25,146 nucleotides of DNA, taken from Methanobrevibacter sp. (GTDB taxonomy: Archaea > Methanobacteriota > Methanobacteria > Methanobacteriales > Methanobacteriaceae). The stretch lies in the NCBI GenBank assembly GCA_017646885.1, contig JAGCLR010000407.1:1-25146 (forward strand), in the 5' to 3' direction. Positions within the stretch are counted from its first letter, which is position 1; every line of letters begins with the position of its first letter. The position numbers were made by a program, and so were the translations under genes. The notes below the pieces were generated by a model. The model saw only the letters and a list, made by a program, of their open reading frames with translations. It searched no databases and was not told the origin of the DNA. This document shows, in pieces, positions 5,223 to 10,657 of the stretch.

Positions 5223-5346
5223 TGTGCAACTTGCCCATTGACAAAATTGCTGAGCCATGGTATAATAGAAATTTCGGCGAGTGAGGAGCGCTCGCCGGGC
5301 GATCATATCACATCTGGGGCATTATGTCAATAGATAATTATGCACA
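5223..5346. promoter_or_regulatory. Convergent promoter-hairpin element 4 (best copy, 124-bp dyad)
   Basis: In order on the plus strand: TGTGCA (5223-5228); nine bp; TTGACA (5238-5243); 17 bp; TATAAT (5261-5266); stem GGCGAG (5276-5281); nine-base loop; CTCGCC (5291-5296). Then come the mirrored minus elements: -10 TATGAT (5302-5307), 17 bp, -35 TTGACA (5325-5330), ten bp, TGTGCA (5341-5346). Every paired part is centred within about two bases of 5284-5286. Two near-perfect promoters therefore fire at each other, and both transcripts would begin with the same hairpin. Confidence 0.8.
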
Positions 5347-5381
5347 AAAATAAGTGGAAATTTTGTTTAAAATTTCCACTT
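5347..5381 (-). terminator. Intrinsic terminator of the gene at 5388-5573
   Basis: Perfect 13-bp stem, AAGTGGAAATTTT (5352-5364) with AAAATTTCCACTT (5369-5381), followed by AUUUUUG on the minus strand. Confidence 0.85.
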
Positions 5382-5387
5382 GACAAA

Positions 5388-5573
5388 TTATAAAATATTT
5401 TCTTTTTTAATTCTTTCCGCGACCACTTCAACCCCGAGGACTCTAATCGCTCTATCCAGTGCATCAGAAAATTCTTTCATTCTCATTCTTTTTACTAACT
5501 TTACACATTCGTCATACTCTTCTTTTGATAATTCGTAAGGAACGCACTCACGCTCTGCTAATTTATACTGCAT
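5388..5573 (-). CDS. Unknown small basic protein
   Basis: Not recognised. The 61-residue product is helical (SKEEYDECVKLVKRMRMKEF, then SDALDRAIRVLGVEVVAERI) and net basic. The second helix pair has the spacing of a small helix-turn-helix, but nothing decides this. ATG is preceded by AGAGAGGAAAAATAA, and the promoter is TTGACA, 17 bp, TATAAT at 5602-5630. It has its own terminator, so it is a one-gene unit. Confidence 0.7.
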   Translation of the reverse strand: MQYKLAERECVPYELSKEEYDECVKLVKRMRMKEFSDALDRAIRVLGVEVVAERIKKENIL

Positions 5574-5601
5574 TTATTTTTCCTCTCTTTCTTTTTTTAT
5601 T

Positions 5602-5630
5602 ATTATATCATGCCTGAATCTAACTGTCAA
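5602..5630 (-). promoter_or_regulatory. Sigma-A promoter for the gene at 5388-5573
   Basis: Minus strand: TTGACA, 17 bp, TATAAT. The -35 lies inside the last codons of the upstream gene (5620-5805). Confidence 0.8.
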
Positions 5631-5805
5631 GAATTGTTTCTATTAATTTTTCTTTAATCTCTTGGCTATTGTTAATTCCAATGTATTCTCCTAAATTAAG
5701 CATTATCGCGCACATTAATGCTTTTTCTCCGTCTGTTGTAGCTTTTGTATAGTGCTGTTCCATGAAATCTAAAATTTCATTAAGATATTCTTCTCTGATA
5801 TTCAT
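5620..5805 (-). CDS. Unknown small helical acidic protein
   Basis: Not recognised. The 61-residue product consists of two or three amphipathic helices (EEYLNEILDFMEQHYTKAT, GEKALMCAIMLNLGEYI, SQEIKEKLIETIL) with no membrane segment. It starts at ATG after AAGGAGTCAATAAA. It is driven by the inverted-repeat promoter at 5829-5861. Its final codons overlap the -35 of the next gene's promoter, showing how tightly the units are packed. Confidence 0.7.
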   Translation of the reverse strand: MNIREEYLNEILDFMEQHYTKATTDGEKALMCAIMLNLGEYIGINNSQEIKEKLIETILDS

Positions 5806-5828
5806 TTTATTGACTCCTTTTTTTCTTT

Positions 5829-5861
5829 ATTATATCATGGGGTTAACCAAATGTCAACCCC
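5829..5861 (-). promoter_or_regulatory. Promoter with -35 inside an inverted repeat
   Basis: Minus strand: TTGACA, 17 bp, TATAAT (5829-5857). Flanking arms GGGGTT (5839-5844) and AACCCC (5856-5861) enclose the spacer and overlap the -35. Confidence 0.75.
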
Positions 5862-5862
5862 T

Positions 5863-6153
5863 TTATTCAATTACTTCAATCTCTGCAAAGTAAAAACCAA
5901 AGCTTTCCATTTCTTCAAAAAATTCTGTCAATTCCATACTTAAAAAATAATTTTCCACCAAAGAAACATGATTTACTTTTTTTGGTGAATCATAGCCAAG
6001 TCTTTCAAACAGTGGAATAGAATCTTCTTTTTCCGGAACGTAGCATTCTGTTGTTGCGTCAAGCCACTGCTCTTTCCAAAGCCACTCAACTGCACGATAC
6101 GGATTTTCTACTACTGCAAGTTCTCCATGATTATCTTCTCTTAATAAATACAT
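5863..6153 (-). CDS. Unknown phage protein
   Basis: Not recognised. The 96-residue acidic product has a start resembling a small beta-sheet (YLLREDNHGELAVVEN), a WLWKEQWLD helix, and a C-terminal ELTEFFEEMESFGFYFAEIEV. I start at the ATG encoding MYLLRED, eight bases after GAGG; a GTG three codons upstream is too close to the ribosome binding site. It is the second gene of an operon with 6192-6335. A strong hairpin between the two genes (6182-6206) may reduce or separate expression. Confidence 0.7.
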   Translation of the reverse strand: MYLLREDNHGELAVVENPYRAVEWLWKEQWLDATTECYVPEKEDSIPLFERLGYDSPKKVNHVSLVENYFLSMELTEFFEEMESFGFYFAEIEVIE

Positions 6154-6181
6154 TTGATGCACCTCTTTCTTTTAATTTTAT

Positions 6182-6206
6182 CTTGCGGAGTTTAGTTCTC
6201 CGCAAG
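6182..6206 (-). terminator. Intercistronic hairpin (attenuator or terminator)
   Basis: Perfect 9-bp stem CTTGCGGAG/CTCCGCAAG with a 7-nt loop that contains the stop codon of the gene at 6192-6335. No U-run follows (AUAAAAUU), so partial termination or mRNA processing is more likely than full termination. Confidence 0.6.
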
Positions 6207-6335
6207 AATTGGTTCAAAATAAGTGATTGTTATTTCGTCTTTATCTGCCTCATTATACAGAGTATCTAAAGACCAAATGTCACTCATTTTTCCAAGAACA
6301 GGGTCGATGTATTCCACCCAGTATTTTGTACTCAT
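6192..6335 (-). CDS. Unknown 47-residue protein
   Basis: Not recognised. The ORF starts MSTKYWVEYIDPVLGKMSD and ends ITITYFEPILAEN; it is acidic, with two strand-like ends and a short helix in between. The ribosome binding site is excellent (AAGGAGG, eight bases before ATG), and it has a promoter with an inverted-repeat -35 at 6365-6397. The reading frame ends within a perfect hairpin. Confidence 0.7.
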   Translation of the reverse strand: MSTKYWVEYIDPVLGKMSDIWSLDTLYNEADKDEITITYFEPILAEN

Positions 6336-6364
6336 AAGCACACCTCCTTATTAGGTTATACCTT

Positions 6365-6397
6365 ATGATACCACTGCTTGACTTAAAAGTCAAGCAG
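6365..6397 (-). promoter_or_regulatory. Promoter with -35 inside an 11-bp inverted repeat
   Basis: Minus strand: TTGACT, 17 bp, TATCAT (6365-6393). A perfect repeat CTGCTTGACTT (6374-6384) / AAGTCAAGCAG (6387-6397) covers the -35 and also the end of the HAD phosphatase gene. Confidence 0.65.
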
Positions 6398-6838
6398 TTT
6401 TTTCAATTCTTCTAAAATATTTTCGTTGGCATTGATTGTATTTCCTAAGTGCCAGCCTTTTCTCACTTCCGCGTTATCATCAACTAAAACCTGATAACCG
6501 CCATTTTTTCTTGTGCAGTTTGCTTTTGTTGTGCCATACGCTACAAGATGAATTTCATCAAATGGGAAGTTGTATCTTGCAAGCCATTCTCTTTTTGCCT
6601 GTCTTACCATTTTATCATATTCTCTTGTGCTTTCTTTTGATAACCAACTTGTTACTGCGATTGTCCAACCGATTGTTTTAAGTTCGTTCAACAGGTTCGC
6701 AAGTTCTACCATGTCGTACATTGGTTCAGCTACGATGTAAGGTGTCGGGTCTTCTGCTCTCAGCATTGGCAACCAGTTTTCTACTCCGTAAAGATTTGCG
6801 ATTGTTCCGTCCATGTCAAATACTAATGTTTTATTCAT
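6383..6838 (-). CDS. HAD-superfamily phosphatase, possibly a 5'-nucleotidase
   Basis: 151 residues. The N-terminal FDMDGT (D8, D10) is HAD motif I, with the nucleophile and the general acid. VTSW (T63/S64) fits motif II, K105 fits motif III, and VDDN (D120, D121) fits the metal-binding motif IV. The short helical insert after motif I (about residues 18-40) is like the cap of small phage 5'(3')-deoxyribonucleotidase-type enzymes. A role in nucleotide recycling or nucleotide-pool control is likely; a polynucleotide 3'-phosphatase is an alternative. Own promoter at 6875-6903. Confidence 0.8.
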   Translation of the reverse strand: MNKTLVFDMDGTIANLYGVENWLPMLRAEDPTPYIVAEPMYDMVELANLLNELKTIGWTIAVTSWLSKESTREYDKMVRQAKREWLARYNFPFDEIHLVAYGTTKANCTRKNGGYQVLVDDNAEVRKGWHLGNTINANENILEELKKLLDF

Positions 6839-6874
6839 AATTTATTACCTTTCCCTTTCCTTTTTTGTAATTTA

Positions 6875-6903
6875 ATTATAGCATTTATTTATTTATTTGT
6901 CAA
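6875..6903 (-). promoter_or_regulatory. Sigma-A promoter for the HAD phosphatase
   Basis: Minus strand: TTGACA, 17 bp (four TAAA-like repeats), TATAAT. Confidence 0.8.
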
Positions 6904-6910
6904 TAGTTTT

Positions 6911-7309
6911 TTATAAATTTATTGAATTTATTCCTCTTTCTTTAAAATACTGAATAACTTTTTCCGCGTCGAAGTGTTTAAATTGTTCTAATTTACAAGA
7001 ACATTTTTCTTCTTTCCAGACAACTTTCCATTCTCTTATTGAGCCATCTTCTTTCCATGTTTTAAAGTCTCCGCCATGCCATGGTTCAATTCTTCTTTTG
7101 TTTGAAAAAAATAAACCTTTTTCCCATCTTGTGCAAAGTAAGAAAATCCAAGAAAAGTCTTTTAATACATCCCAAAGTCCTGCGAAACTATTTCCACTAA
7201 TTTCATTATTTATTATTTCAGATTCATCTTCTAAAATATAATCATAACAGCTACCAATTACTTCATCTTCTAAATAGATTTTAATATCTCTTGTGTATAC
7301 GTTCATCAT
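6911..7309 (-). CDS. Unknown tryptophan-rich protein
   Basis: Not recognised. 132 residues with a beta-like N-terminus (VYTRDIKIYLEDEVIGS), many Trp in the middle (FSWIFLLCTRW, EPWHGGDFKTWKEDG, REWKVVWKEE), a CSC pair, and a C-terminal helix (AEKVIQYFKERG). The start is ATGATG after AGAGAGG. P1-type promoter at 7341-7369 with a TGTGCA box. Transcripts from the convergent element 5 would also reach it. Confidence 0.7.
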   Translation of the reverse strand: MMNVYTRDIKIYLEDEVIGSCYDYILEDESEIINNEISGNSFAGLWDVLKDFSWIFLLCTRWEKGLFFSNKRRIEPWHGGDFKTWKEDGSIREWKVVWKEEKCSCKLEQFKHFDAEKVIQYFKERGINSINL

Positions 7310-7340
7310 GGTTATTTACCTCTCTTCCTTTGATGATTAA

Positions 7341-7384
7341 AGTATACCACAGCGCGCCTAGAAAAGCAATAGACAGAATGCACA
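7341..7384 (-). promoter_or_regulatory. Promoter P1 with TGTGCA box
   Basis: Minus strand: TTGCTT, 17 bp, TATACT (7341-7369). A TGTGCA box lies nine bp upstream of the -35 and is preceded by ATCCCAAATT, similar to other P1 promoters. Confidence 0.65.
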
Positions 7385-7401
7385 AATTTGGGATATTTTA
7401 T

Positions 7402-7537
7402 TTGTCTATTTTAACTATTGACAACAGATCAAAAATGTGGTATACTATAATGTTACGCGGATTCGGCGCGTGAGGAACGAAAGCGCGCCGCCATTTTATC
7501 ACATTTTTATGCGAATGTCAATACAAAAAAATGCACA
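7402..7537. promoter_or_regulatory. Convergent promoter-hairpin element 5
   Basis: Plus promoter: TTGACA, 17 bp, TATACT (7418-7446). Minus promoter: TTGACA, 17 bp, TAAAAT (7493-7521), with a TGTGCA box ten bp upstream (7532-7537). Between them is the hairpin GGCGCG (7465-7470) / CGCGCC (7484-7489), whose loop starts TGAGGAACG, like the loop TGAGGAGCG of element 4. The two promoters are centred on 7469-7470. Confidence 0.8.
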
Positions 7538-7566
7538 AAAAAACAGACCGCATTTTGTGCGGTCTG
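7538..7566 (-). terminator. Intrinsic terminator of winged-helix paralog 3
   Basis: Perfect 9-bp stem CAGACCGCA/TGCGGTCTG, followed by seven U on the minus strand. Confidence 0.9.
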
Positions 7567-7585
7567 CCTATTGACAAATTCAAAA

Positions 7586-7945
7586 TCATTCTGCCAGAGA
7601 GAAGTAAGATTTTTTCTTCTCAATGGTTTTTACAACCTCGCCACGCTCTTTCATAATTCTAAGCAGTGCAGAGATTTTCTGATTGCTTAATTCTACGAGT
7701 GGCATCAGCTCGGTTACAGTGGCAGGCTTGCCAATTTCCGCGAGTGCTTCTTTCAGCTTAGCCATCAGCTTTTCATTTTCAAGCTGTGTCTTTGTTGTTG
7801 CGCTCTTGGAAGATTTTCTTTCGAGCAGTTCCACTTCGTGAGCCAGGAAGCCAAGCATTTCTTCTTTGTTTTCAACTTCTACACTTTCAACAACCTCGAT
7901 TACCATTGCGAACATTTCTTTTTTTGTCATTTTCTTTTCCATCAT
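7586..7945 (-). CDS. Winged-helix-like protein, paralog 3 of 3
   Basis: 119 residues, similar end to end to the products of 1679-2044 and 4456-4824: KKMTKKEMFAMV, HEVELLERKSSKS, KTQLENEKLMAKL, LSNQKISALLRIMKERGEV, KKKSYFSLAE. Differences concentrate between residues 15 and 35 and just before the putative recognition helix, where target specificity would be expected to differ. I start at the ATG eight bases after GAGG; an earlier ATG two bases after the site is unlikely. Promoter with A-rich upstream DNA at 7996-8024, and a clean terminator downstream. DNA binding is inference. Confidence 0.8.
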   Translation of the reverse strand: MMEKKMTKKEMFAMVIEVVESVEVENKEEMLGFLAHEVELLERKSSKSATTKTQLENEKLMAKLKEALAEIGKPATVTELMPLVELSNQKISALLRIMKERGEVVKTIEKKKSYFSLAE

Positions 7946-7995
7946 AGTCATTACCTCTTTCTTTCTTTTGATTTGTTATTTGTTTTTGTAACTTT

Positions 7996-8044
7996 ATTAT
8001 AACGCTTGTTTGTTATTTTGTCAAGCATTATTTTTATTTTTTTT
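7996..8044 (-). promoter_or_regulatory. Promoter with A-tract UP-like element for winged-helix paralog 3
   Basis: Minus strand: TTGACA, 17 bp, TATAAT (7996-8024), preceded by AAAAAAAATAAAAATAA. It is the third instance of this arrangement in front of the same gene family. Confidence 0.8.
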
Positions 8045-8048
8045 CTTG

Positions 8049-8074
8049 CTATGCGTAAAGTTTTTTACGCATAG
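8049..8074 (-). terminator. Hairpin at the 3' end of the exonuclease gene
   Basis: Perfect 11-bp inverted repeat CTATGCGTAAA/TTTACGCATAG overlapping the last codons and stop. No U-run follows on the minus strand, so it is a weak terminator or a 3'-end stabiliser. Confidence 0.5.
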
Positions 8075-8744
8075 CTTTGTGCTGTTTGTAACAATAAGCA
8101 AGAATTTCTTTCTCAATCATTACATCTTCAAGTGCTGTGTGACTTTCAATGAATGTCGGGTCTTTTTTAATAAATCTGAAAAGATTTTCAGCACTTGCGG
8201 AAAGTTTACCATTTGCTGTTAAAAGTCCATACTTTTCACAAAATCTTCTGTAAGACGGCATTTTTAAAATTACATCGCGCGCCATTTTCAGTGTGTCGCA
8301 GATAACTAATTCTTTTGGGAAAAAGTATCTGTATTTTGATTTTGTGAGCCATCTCTGAGTTGTGTTCAGTGTTCCAAGGTCAAATCTCATGTTGTGAGCA
8401 AAAACTTCTTTGACTTCAAACTCTGCAATATCTTCAATCAGTGCTTTTCTGATTTCATAGAAACTTGCTAAAGTTCTTCGACCTGCTTTAATGTCTTCCC
8501 AATACTGCGGAATTTTTTTAGCGTAATAAGAAGATTTCATAAGTTCTTTTTCATGGATAAAGATTTCTGAGTTGATAAAACTTCTTGTTTTATAAACTTC
8601 ACCTCTTTTATCAACTACTGCCCAACCACAATCATAAGTCCACATGTTCCATGGCTGAACTGTTTCGATTGTTTTATCTACTGGACAAGTTTCTGTATCA
8701 AGCACGATTTTGTAACTAATTCTTCTATCAATTTTCTGGTTCAT
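8049..8744 (-). CDS. DEDDh 3'-5' exonuclease (DnaQ/RNase T-like)
   Basis: 231 residues. IVLDTET (D16, E18) is Exo I, HNMRFD (D122) is Exo II, and SHTALED (H202, D207) is Exo III of the DEDDh family, all in the usual order and spacing for a stand-alone domain. Such enzymes remove nucleotides from 3' ends of DNA or RNA with two metal ions, as a polymerase proofreading subunit or in RNA maturation. No polymerase is in this window. The last codons form a perfect hairpin (8049-8074) that may help terminate. It is the gene directly downstream of the tRNA-like cluster, so 3'-end trimming of those RNAs is possible but unproven. Promoter 8782-8810. Confidence 0.85.
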   Translation of the reverse strand: MNQKIDRRISYKIVLDTETCPVDKTIETVQPWNMWTYDCGWAVVDKRGEVYKTRSFINSEIFIHEKELMKSSYYAKKIPQYWEDIKAGRRTLASFYEIRKALIEDIAEFEVKEVFAHNMRFDLGTLNTTQRWLTKSKYRYFFPKELVICDTLKMARDVILKMPSYRRFCEKYGLLTANGKLSASAENLFRFIKKDPTFIESHTALEDVMIEKEILAYCYKQHKAMRKKLYA

Positions 8745-8781
8745 TGTTATCTACCTCTTTCTTTCCTCATCTGATGTATTA

Positions 8782-8810
8782 AGTATAACATACCTTGTTT
8801 TATTTGTCAA
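8782..8810 (-). promoter_or_regulatory. Sigma-A promoter for the exonuclease
   Basis: Minus strand: TTGACA, 17 bp, TATACT. Confidence 0.8.
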
Positions 8811-8835
8811 TACTTTTTTTAAAAATTTTTTTAAA

Positions 8836-8902
8836 TTAATAGTTGGGAGTCGAACCCAATCTTTGGCGGAAGCCATGTGCTAAACCATTACACTACTATT
8901 AA
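8836..8902 (-). tRNA. tRNA-Gly(UCC)-like gene with a collapsed anticodon arm
   Basis: Minus strand. The acceptor stem is a perfect 7 bp (TTAATAG/CTATTAA), the D arm is GTGT-AATGGTTTA-GCAC with the conserved GG, and the T arm is TTGGG-TTCGACT-CCCAA. Between D and T arms only 17 bases remain where a tRNA needs about 23. They contain CTTCCGC, which reads as an anticodon loop with UCC, but the best pairing is TGGC-TTCC-GCCA, a 4-bp stem with a 4-nt loop. No CCA is encoded. All outer helices are intact, so only the anticodon region has shrunk. It may be a decaying tRNA or a tRNA mimic; normal decoding looks impossible. Confidence 0.55.
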
Positions 8903-8911
8903 ATTGCGAGA

Positions 8912-9060
8912 GCGTGCTACCACTTACACCAAGGAATCGAACCTCTCTCAGGGCACCAAGCCGAGTCGAACGGGACCTCTCTCTATTTGGTAGGTTGCCA
9001 ATGCCTAGCTACTTGCCTAGGATGTTCGCTAGATTATTTGGCTTCTTGGGGGACCTTACC
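8912..9060 (-). pseudogene. Cluster of tRNA fragments
   Basis: Minus-strand pieces of at least three tRNAs lie head to tail. One is a D arm (GTGT-AAGTGGTA-GCAC, 8912-8930) followed by CTCTCGC, which looks like an anticodon loop but has no stem. Another is a T-loop motif GGTTCGATTCC (8933-8943). A third is CCG-TTCGACT-CGG (8961-8973), which with GGCAACC (near 8999) and GGTGCC (near 8952) makes an imperfect minihelix like that at 1631-1672. The T-loop parts share flanks (CACCAAG and CTCTCTC on the plus strand), so they look like diverged tandem copies. A consensus promoter at 9076-9104 would transcribe the whole array. Confidence 0.5.
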
Positions 9061-9075
9061 GCTCCATCTGATTGT

Positions 9076-9107
9076 ATTATATCACTCTTGAAGTGATTTG
9101 TCAAGAG
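9076..9107 (-). promoter_or_regulatory. Promoter of the tRNA-like cluster
   Basis: Minus strand: TTGACA, 17 bp, TATAAT (9076-9104), with a 7-bp inverted repeat CTCTTGA/TCAAGAG (9085-9091, 9101-9107) overlapping the -35. Confidence 0.75.
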
Positions 9108-9182
9108 GTTTTTTCAAATTACTTTGATTTCTTTTAAGAGACCTTCACGTAAGCGTTCATCGCTCTCCCTCTTGACACTATT
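9108..9182 (-). other. Short leader with an 8-codon minicistron
   Basis: Between the P1 promoter (9183-9211) and the tRNA-cluster promoter there is no normal gene. The leader contains GAGGGAGAGCG followed by ATG and the eight-codon ORF MNAYVKVS. It may be a leader peptide or chance. Confidence 0.35.
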
Positions 9183-9226
9183 ATAATACCACACTATACC
9201 CTAGAAGTCAACTAAAATATTGCACG
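9183..9226 (-). promoter_or_regulatory. Promoter P1 with CGTGCA box
   Basis: Minus strand: TTGACT, 17 bp, TATTAT (9183-9211), with CGTGCA nine bp upstream of the -35, preceded by ATCCCGAAATT as in other P1 promoters. Confidence 0.6.
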
Positions 9227-9243
9227 AATTTCGGGATAGATCT

Positions 9244-9352
9244 TTGTGCAACTTTTCACCATTTTTCGCTTGACAAATTGCTGGGGCTATAGTATAATAG
9301 AATTTCGGCGCGAGAGGGTCGTTCGCGCCGCGCTGAAACAATCATTTGTCAA
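9244..9352. promoter_or_regulatory. Convergent element 6 (minus -10 lost)
   Basis: The plus promoter is perfect: TTGACA (9270-9275), 17 bp, TATAAT (9293-9298), with TGTGCA further upstream (9245-9250). The hairpin GGCGCG/CGCGCC follows (9306-9328). On the minus strand TTGACA (9347-9352) is present, but GC bases occupy the -10 position. Only the rightward promoter should work. Confidence 0.7.
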
Positions 9353-9365
9353 TTGGCAAAGTAAA

Positions 9366-9402
9366 CAAAAAAAATGGTTGGAAATTATGCAAATTTCCAA
9401 CC
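9366..9402 (-). terminator. Intrinsic terminator of the gene at 9385-9567
   Basis: Perfect 10-bp stem GGTTGGAAAT/ATTTCCAACC followed by eight U on the minus strand. The stop codon of the gene lies in the hairpin. Confidence 0.85.
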
Positions 9403-9567
9403 AATTAAATTCATCAGCTTGCGCAGGTAATACAGCGGTGCTGTGCAAGGTGCAACCCAGCAAACTCCGCAACCAACTATTTTTCTTGCCTGTTCTCTTC
9501 CGCGAATTGTTTCTTTTGTTCTGATGTATTTTACTCCTTCTGTTGTATCCATTAAATAGTATTTCAT
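9385..9567 (-). CDS. Unknown small basic cysteine-containing protein
   Basis: Not recognised. 60 residues beginning MKYYLMDTTEGVKYIRTKET, then RGREQARKIVGCGVCW and APCTAPLYYLRKLM. Three cysteines (GCGVCW, PCT) could bind a metal. ATG follows AAGGAAAGAAAA. The frame ends inside the terminator loop, and codon use matches the neighbouring genes, so I take it as real. Promoter 9601-9629. Confidence 0.65.
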   Translation of the reverse strand: MKYYLMDTTEGVKYIRTKETIRGREQARKIVGCGVCWVAPCTAPLYYLRKLMNLIGWKFA

Positions 9568-9600
9568 TTTTCTTTCTTCCTTTCTTTCTTTGATGGTTTA

Positions 9601-9638
9601 ATTATAACACAAGGGGTTGATTTTGTCAACCCCTTTTT
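9601..9638 (-). promoter_or_regulatory. Promoter with -35 inside an inverted repeat; plus-strand terminator
   Basis: Minus strand: TTGACA, 17 bp, TATAAT (9601-9629). Perfect arms GGGGTTGA (9613-9620) / TCAACCCC (9626-9633) are followed by five T on the plus strand. The same DNA is therefore a minus promoter and a plausible terminator for antisense transcription. Confidence 0.75.
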
Positions 9639-9918
9639 AAAATCTTTCTTGGATGAGAGCTAATCTTTCTTCCATGATTTCGCTCCAGCCTTTAATAAGA
9701 TTTCCAACTTCTGTCCATGTTGTAAGGTTGCCCTGCTGAAGCCCACCAACAAGTTTAGAATTGATTTTGTCTGTTAATTCTACAAGCTCCTGAAGTTCTT
9801 TTTTCACATCATTCATTTCAGCAGATAAGCCATACTCCATTGTTCTTTTATCCATTAAGTTGTCATAGGATGGAGTATCTGCTTTCCAATTTGGATTTAC
9901 ATCTTTAACTGTTCTCAT
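9637..9918 (-). CDS. Unknown phage protein with coiled-coil segment
   Basis: Not recognised. 93 residues: a polar N-terminus (NPNWKADTPSYDNLMDKRTM), then a likely coiled coil (SAEMNDVKKELQELVELTDKI) and a second helix (GNLIKGWSEIMEERLALIQE). No membrane segment. The ATG follows AGAGAGGTAAATAAA. It is driven by the promoter at 9950-9978 and forms a one-gene unit. Confidence 0.7.
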   Translation of the reverse strand: MRTVKDVNPNWKADTPSYDNLMDKRTMEYGLSAEMNDVKKELQELVELTDKINSKLVGGLQQGNLTTWTEVGNLIKGWSEIMEERLALIQERF

Positions 9919-9949
9919 TTTATTTACCTCTCTTGTTTTGTTTTTCTTT

Positions 9950-9978
9950 ATTGTATCATGTTAGGAGCTGTTTGTCAA
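9950..9978 (-). promoter_or_regulatory. Sigma-A promoter for the gene at 9637-9918
   Basis: Minus strand: TTGACA, 17 bp, TACAAT. Confidence 0.75.
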
Positions 9979-9981
9979 CCC

Positions 9982-10290
9982 CTAATGTGAAAATCTTATG
10001 TAATGATTTAACCAATTAGCACCAAAATACTCTGTCAATTCTTTCTCATAATCTGGATAATTTTCTAAGATAGACAGTTTAAGAATTGTATCCCAGTCTA
10101 TTGTTGTAAACCAGTCTCCAATAGAAACACCTTTATAAAATCTTAAAGTATCCAGTAGATAATTCATAGTTTCTTGTTTCTTTACTACTGCCATGGCTTC
10201 CGCGAGGGAAACCACTTGGCTATTAAAGATAGGAGTAATTTCAAAATCATCAACTCTAGTTCCACTAATTTTTTCTGTAAATGTCATCAT
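9982..10290 (-). CDS. Unknown phage protein
   Basis: Not recognised. 102 residues, acidic, with a helical middle (SLAEAMAVVKKQETMNYLLDTLRF), an aromatic SIGDWFTTIDWDT segment and a C-terminal NYPDYEKELTEYFGANWLNHYI. No clear motif. ATGATG follows GAGGTGATACA. The promoter at 10313-10341 overlaps the 3' end of the upstream gene. Confidence 0.7.
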   Translation of the reverse strand: MMTFTEKISGTRVDDFEITPIFNSQVVSLAEAMAVVKKQETMNYLLDTLRFYKGVSIGDWFTTIDWDTILKLSILENYPDYEKELTEYFGANWLNHYIRFSH

Positions 10291-10312
10291 TGTATCACCT
10301 CATTACTTTATT

Positions 10313-10341
10313 ATTGTATCACATGATGTGTGAATAGTCAA
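10313..10341 (-). promoter_or_regulatory. Sigma-A promoter for the gene at 9982-10290
   Basis: Minus strand: TTGACT, 17 bp, TACAAT, inside the last codons of the gene at 10319-10615. Confidence 0.7.
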
Positions 10342-10615
10342 GCATGTTTTCAAAAGTATTTCCTCTTTTTCTATACGCTAAAATATCTCTTTCAATAGAC
10401 TTTTCTAATCTAAGTGTTGGATATTCTTCATACTTAGCAAAAGCATCTAAGTAATAAACATTAATAGAATGATAGAATGGAGATAACAGTGCCAGTTCAG
10501 TGTATTGTCCCTTGCTGTCTTTAATCAAGAGTAACAGATACATGTCTCCATCGTGGTGAATGTGTCTTACTGGAATACCATCATACTTAAATTTCATTAC
10601 TTTATTTGTTTTCAT
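10319..10615 (-). CDS. Unknown phage protein
   Basis: Not recognised. 98 residues with an apparent small beta domain (VMKFKYDGIPVRHIHHDGD, MYLLLLIKDSKGQYTELAL) and a helical basic C-terminus (LRLEKSIERDILAYRKRG). The HIHHDG stretch could bind metal. I start at the second ATG of ATGATTATG, eight bases after GAGG. Promoter with a 12-bp inverted repeat at 10658-10696. Confidence 0.7.
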   Translation of the reverse strand: MKTNKVMKFKYDGIPVRHIHHDGDMYLLLLIKDSKGQYTELALLSPFYHSINVYYLDAFAKYEEYPTLRLEKSIERDILAYRKRGNTFENMLDYSHIM

Positions 10616-10657
10616 AATCATTACCTCTTTCTTTTATTTATTTATCTAACTATCTGT

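Noticed and set aside
4993..5333. ORFs of 60-82 codons on both strands across element 4
   Set aside because: They overlap each other and the dyad promoter, without ribosome binding sites or normal codon use.
8914..9096. Plus-strand ORF of 60 codons
   Set aside because: It is antisense to the tRNA-like cluster and its promoter and reads tRNA helices as codons.
2268..9352. Insertion sequences or miniature transposons as the source of the dispersed palindromic elements
   Set aside because: No constant terminal repeats, no target-site duplications visible, and the similarity is limited to promoter boxes and pairing, not to overall sequence.
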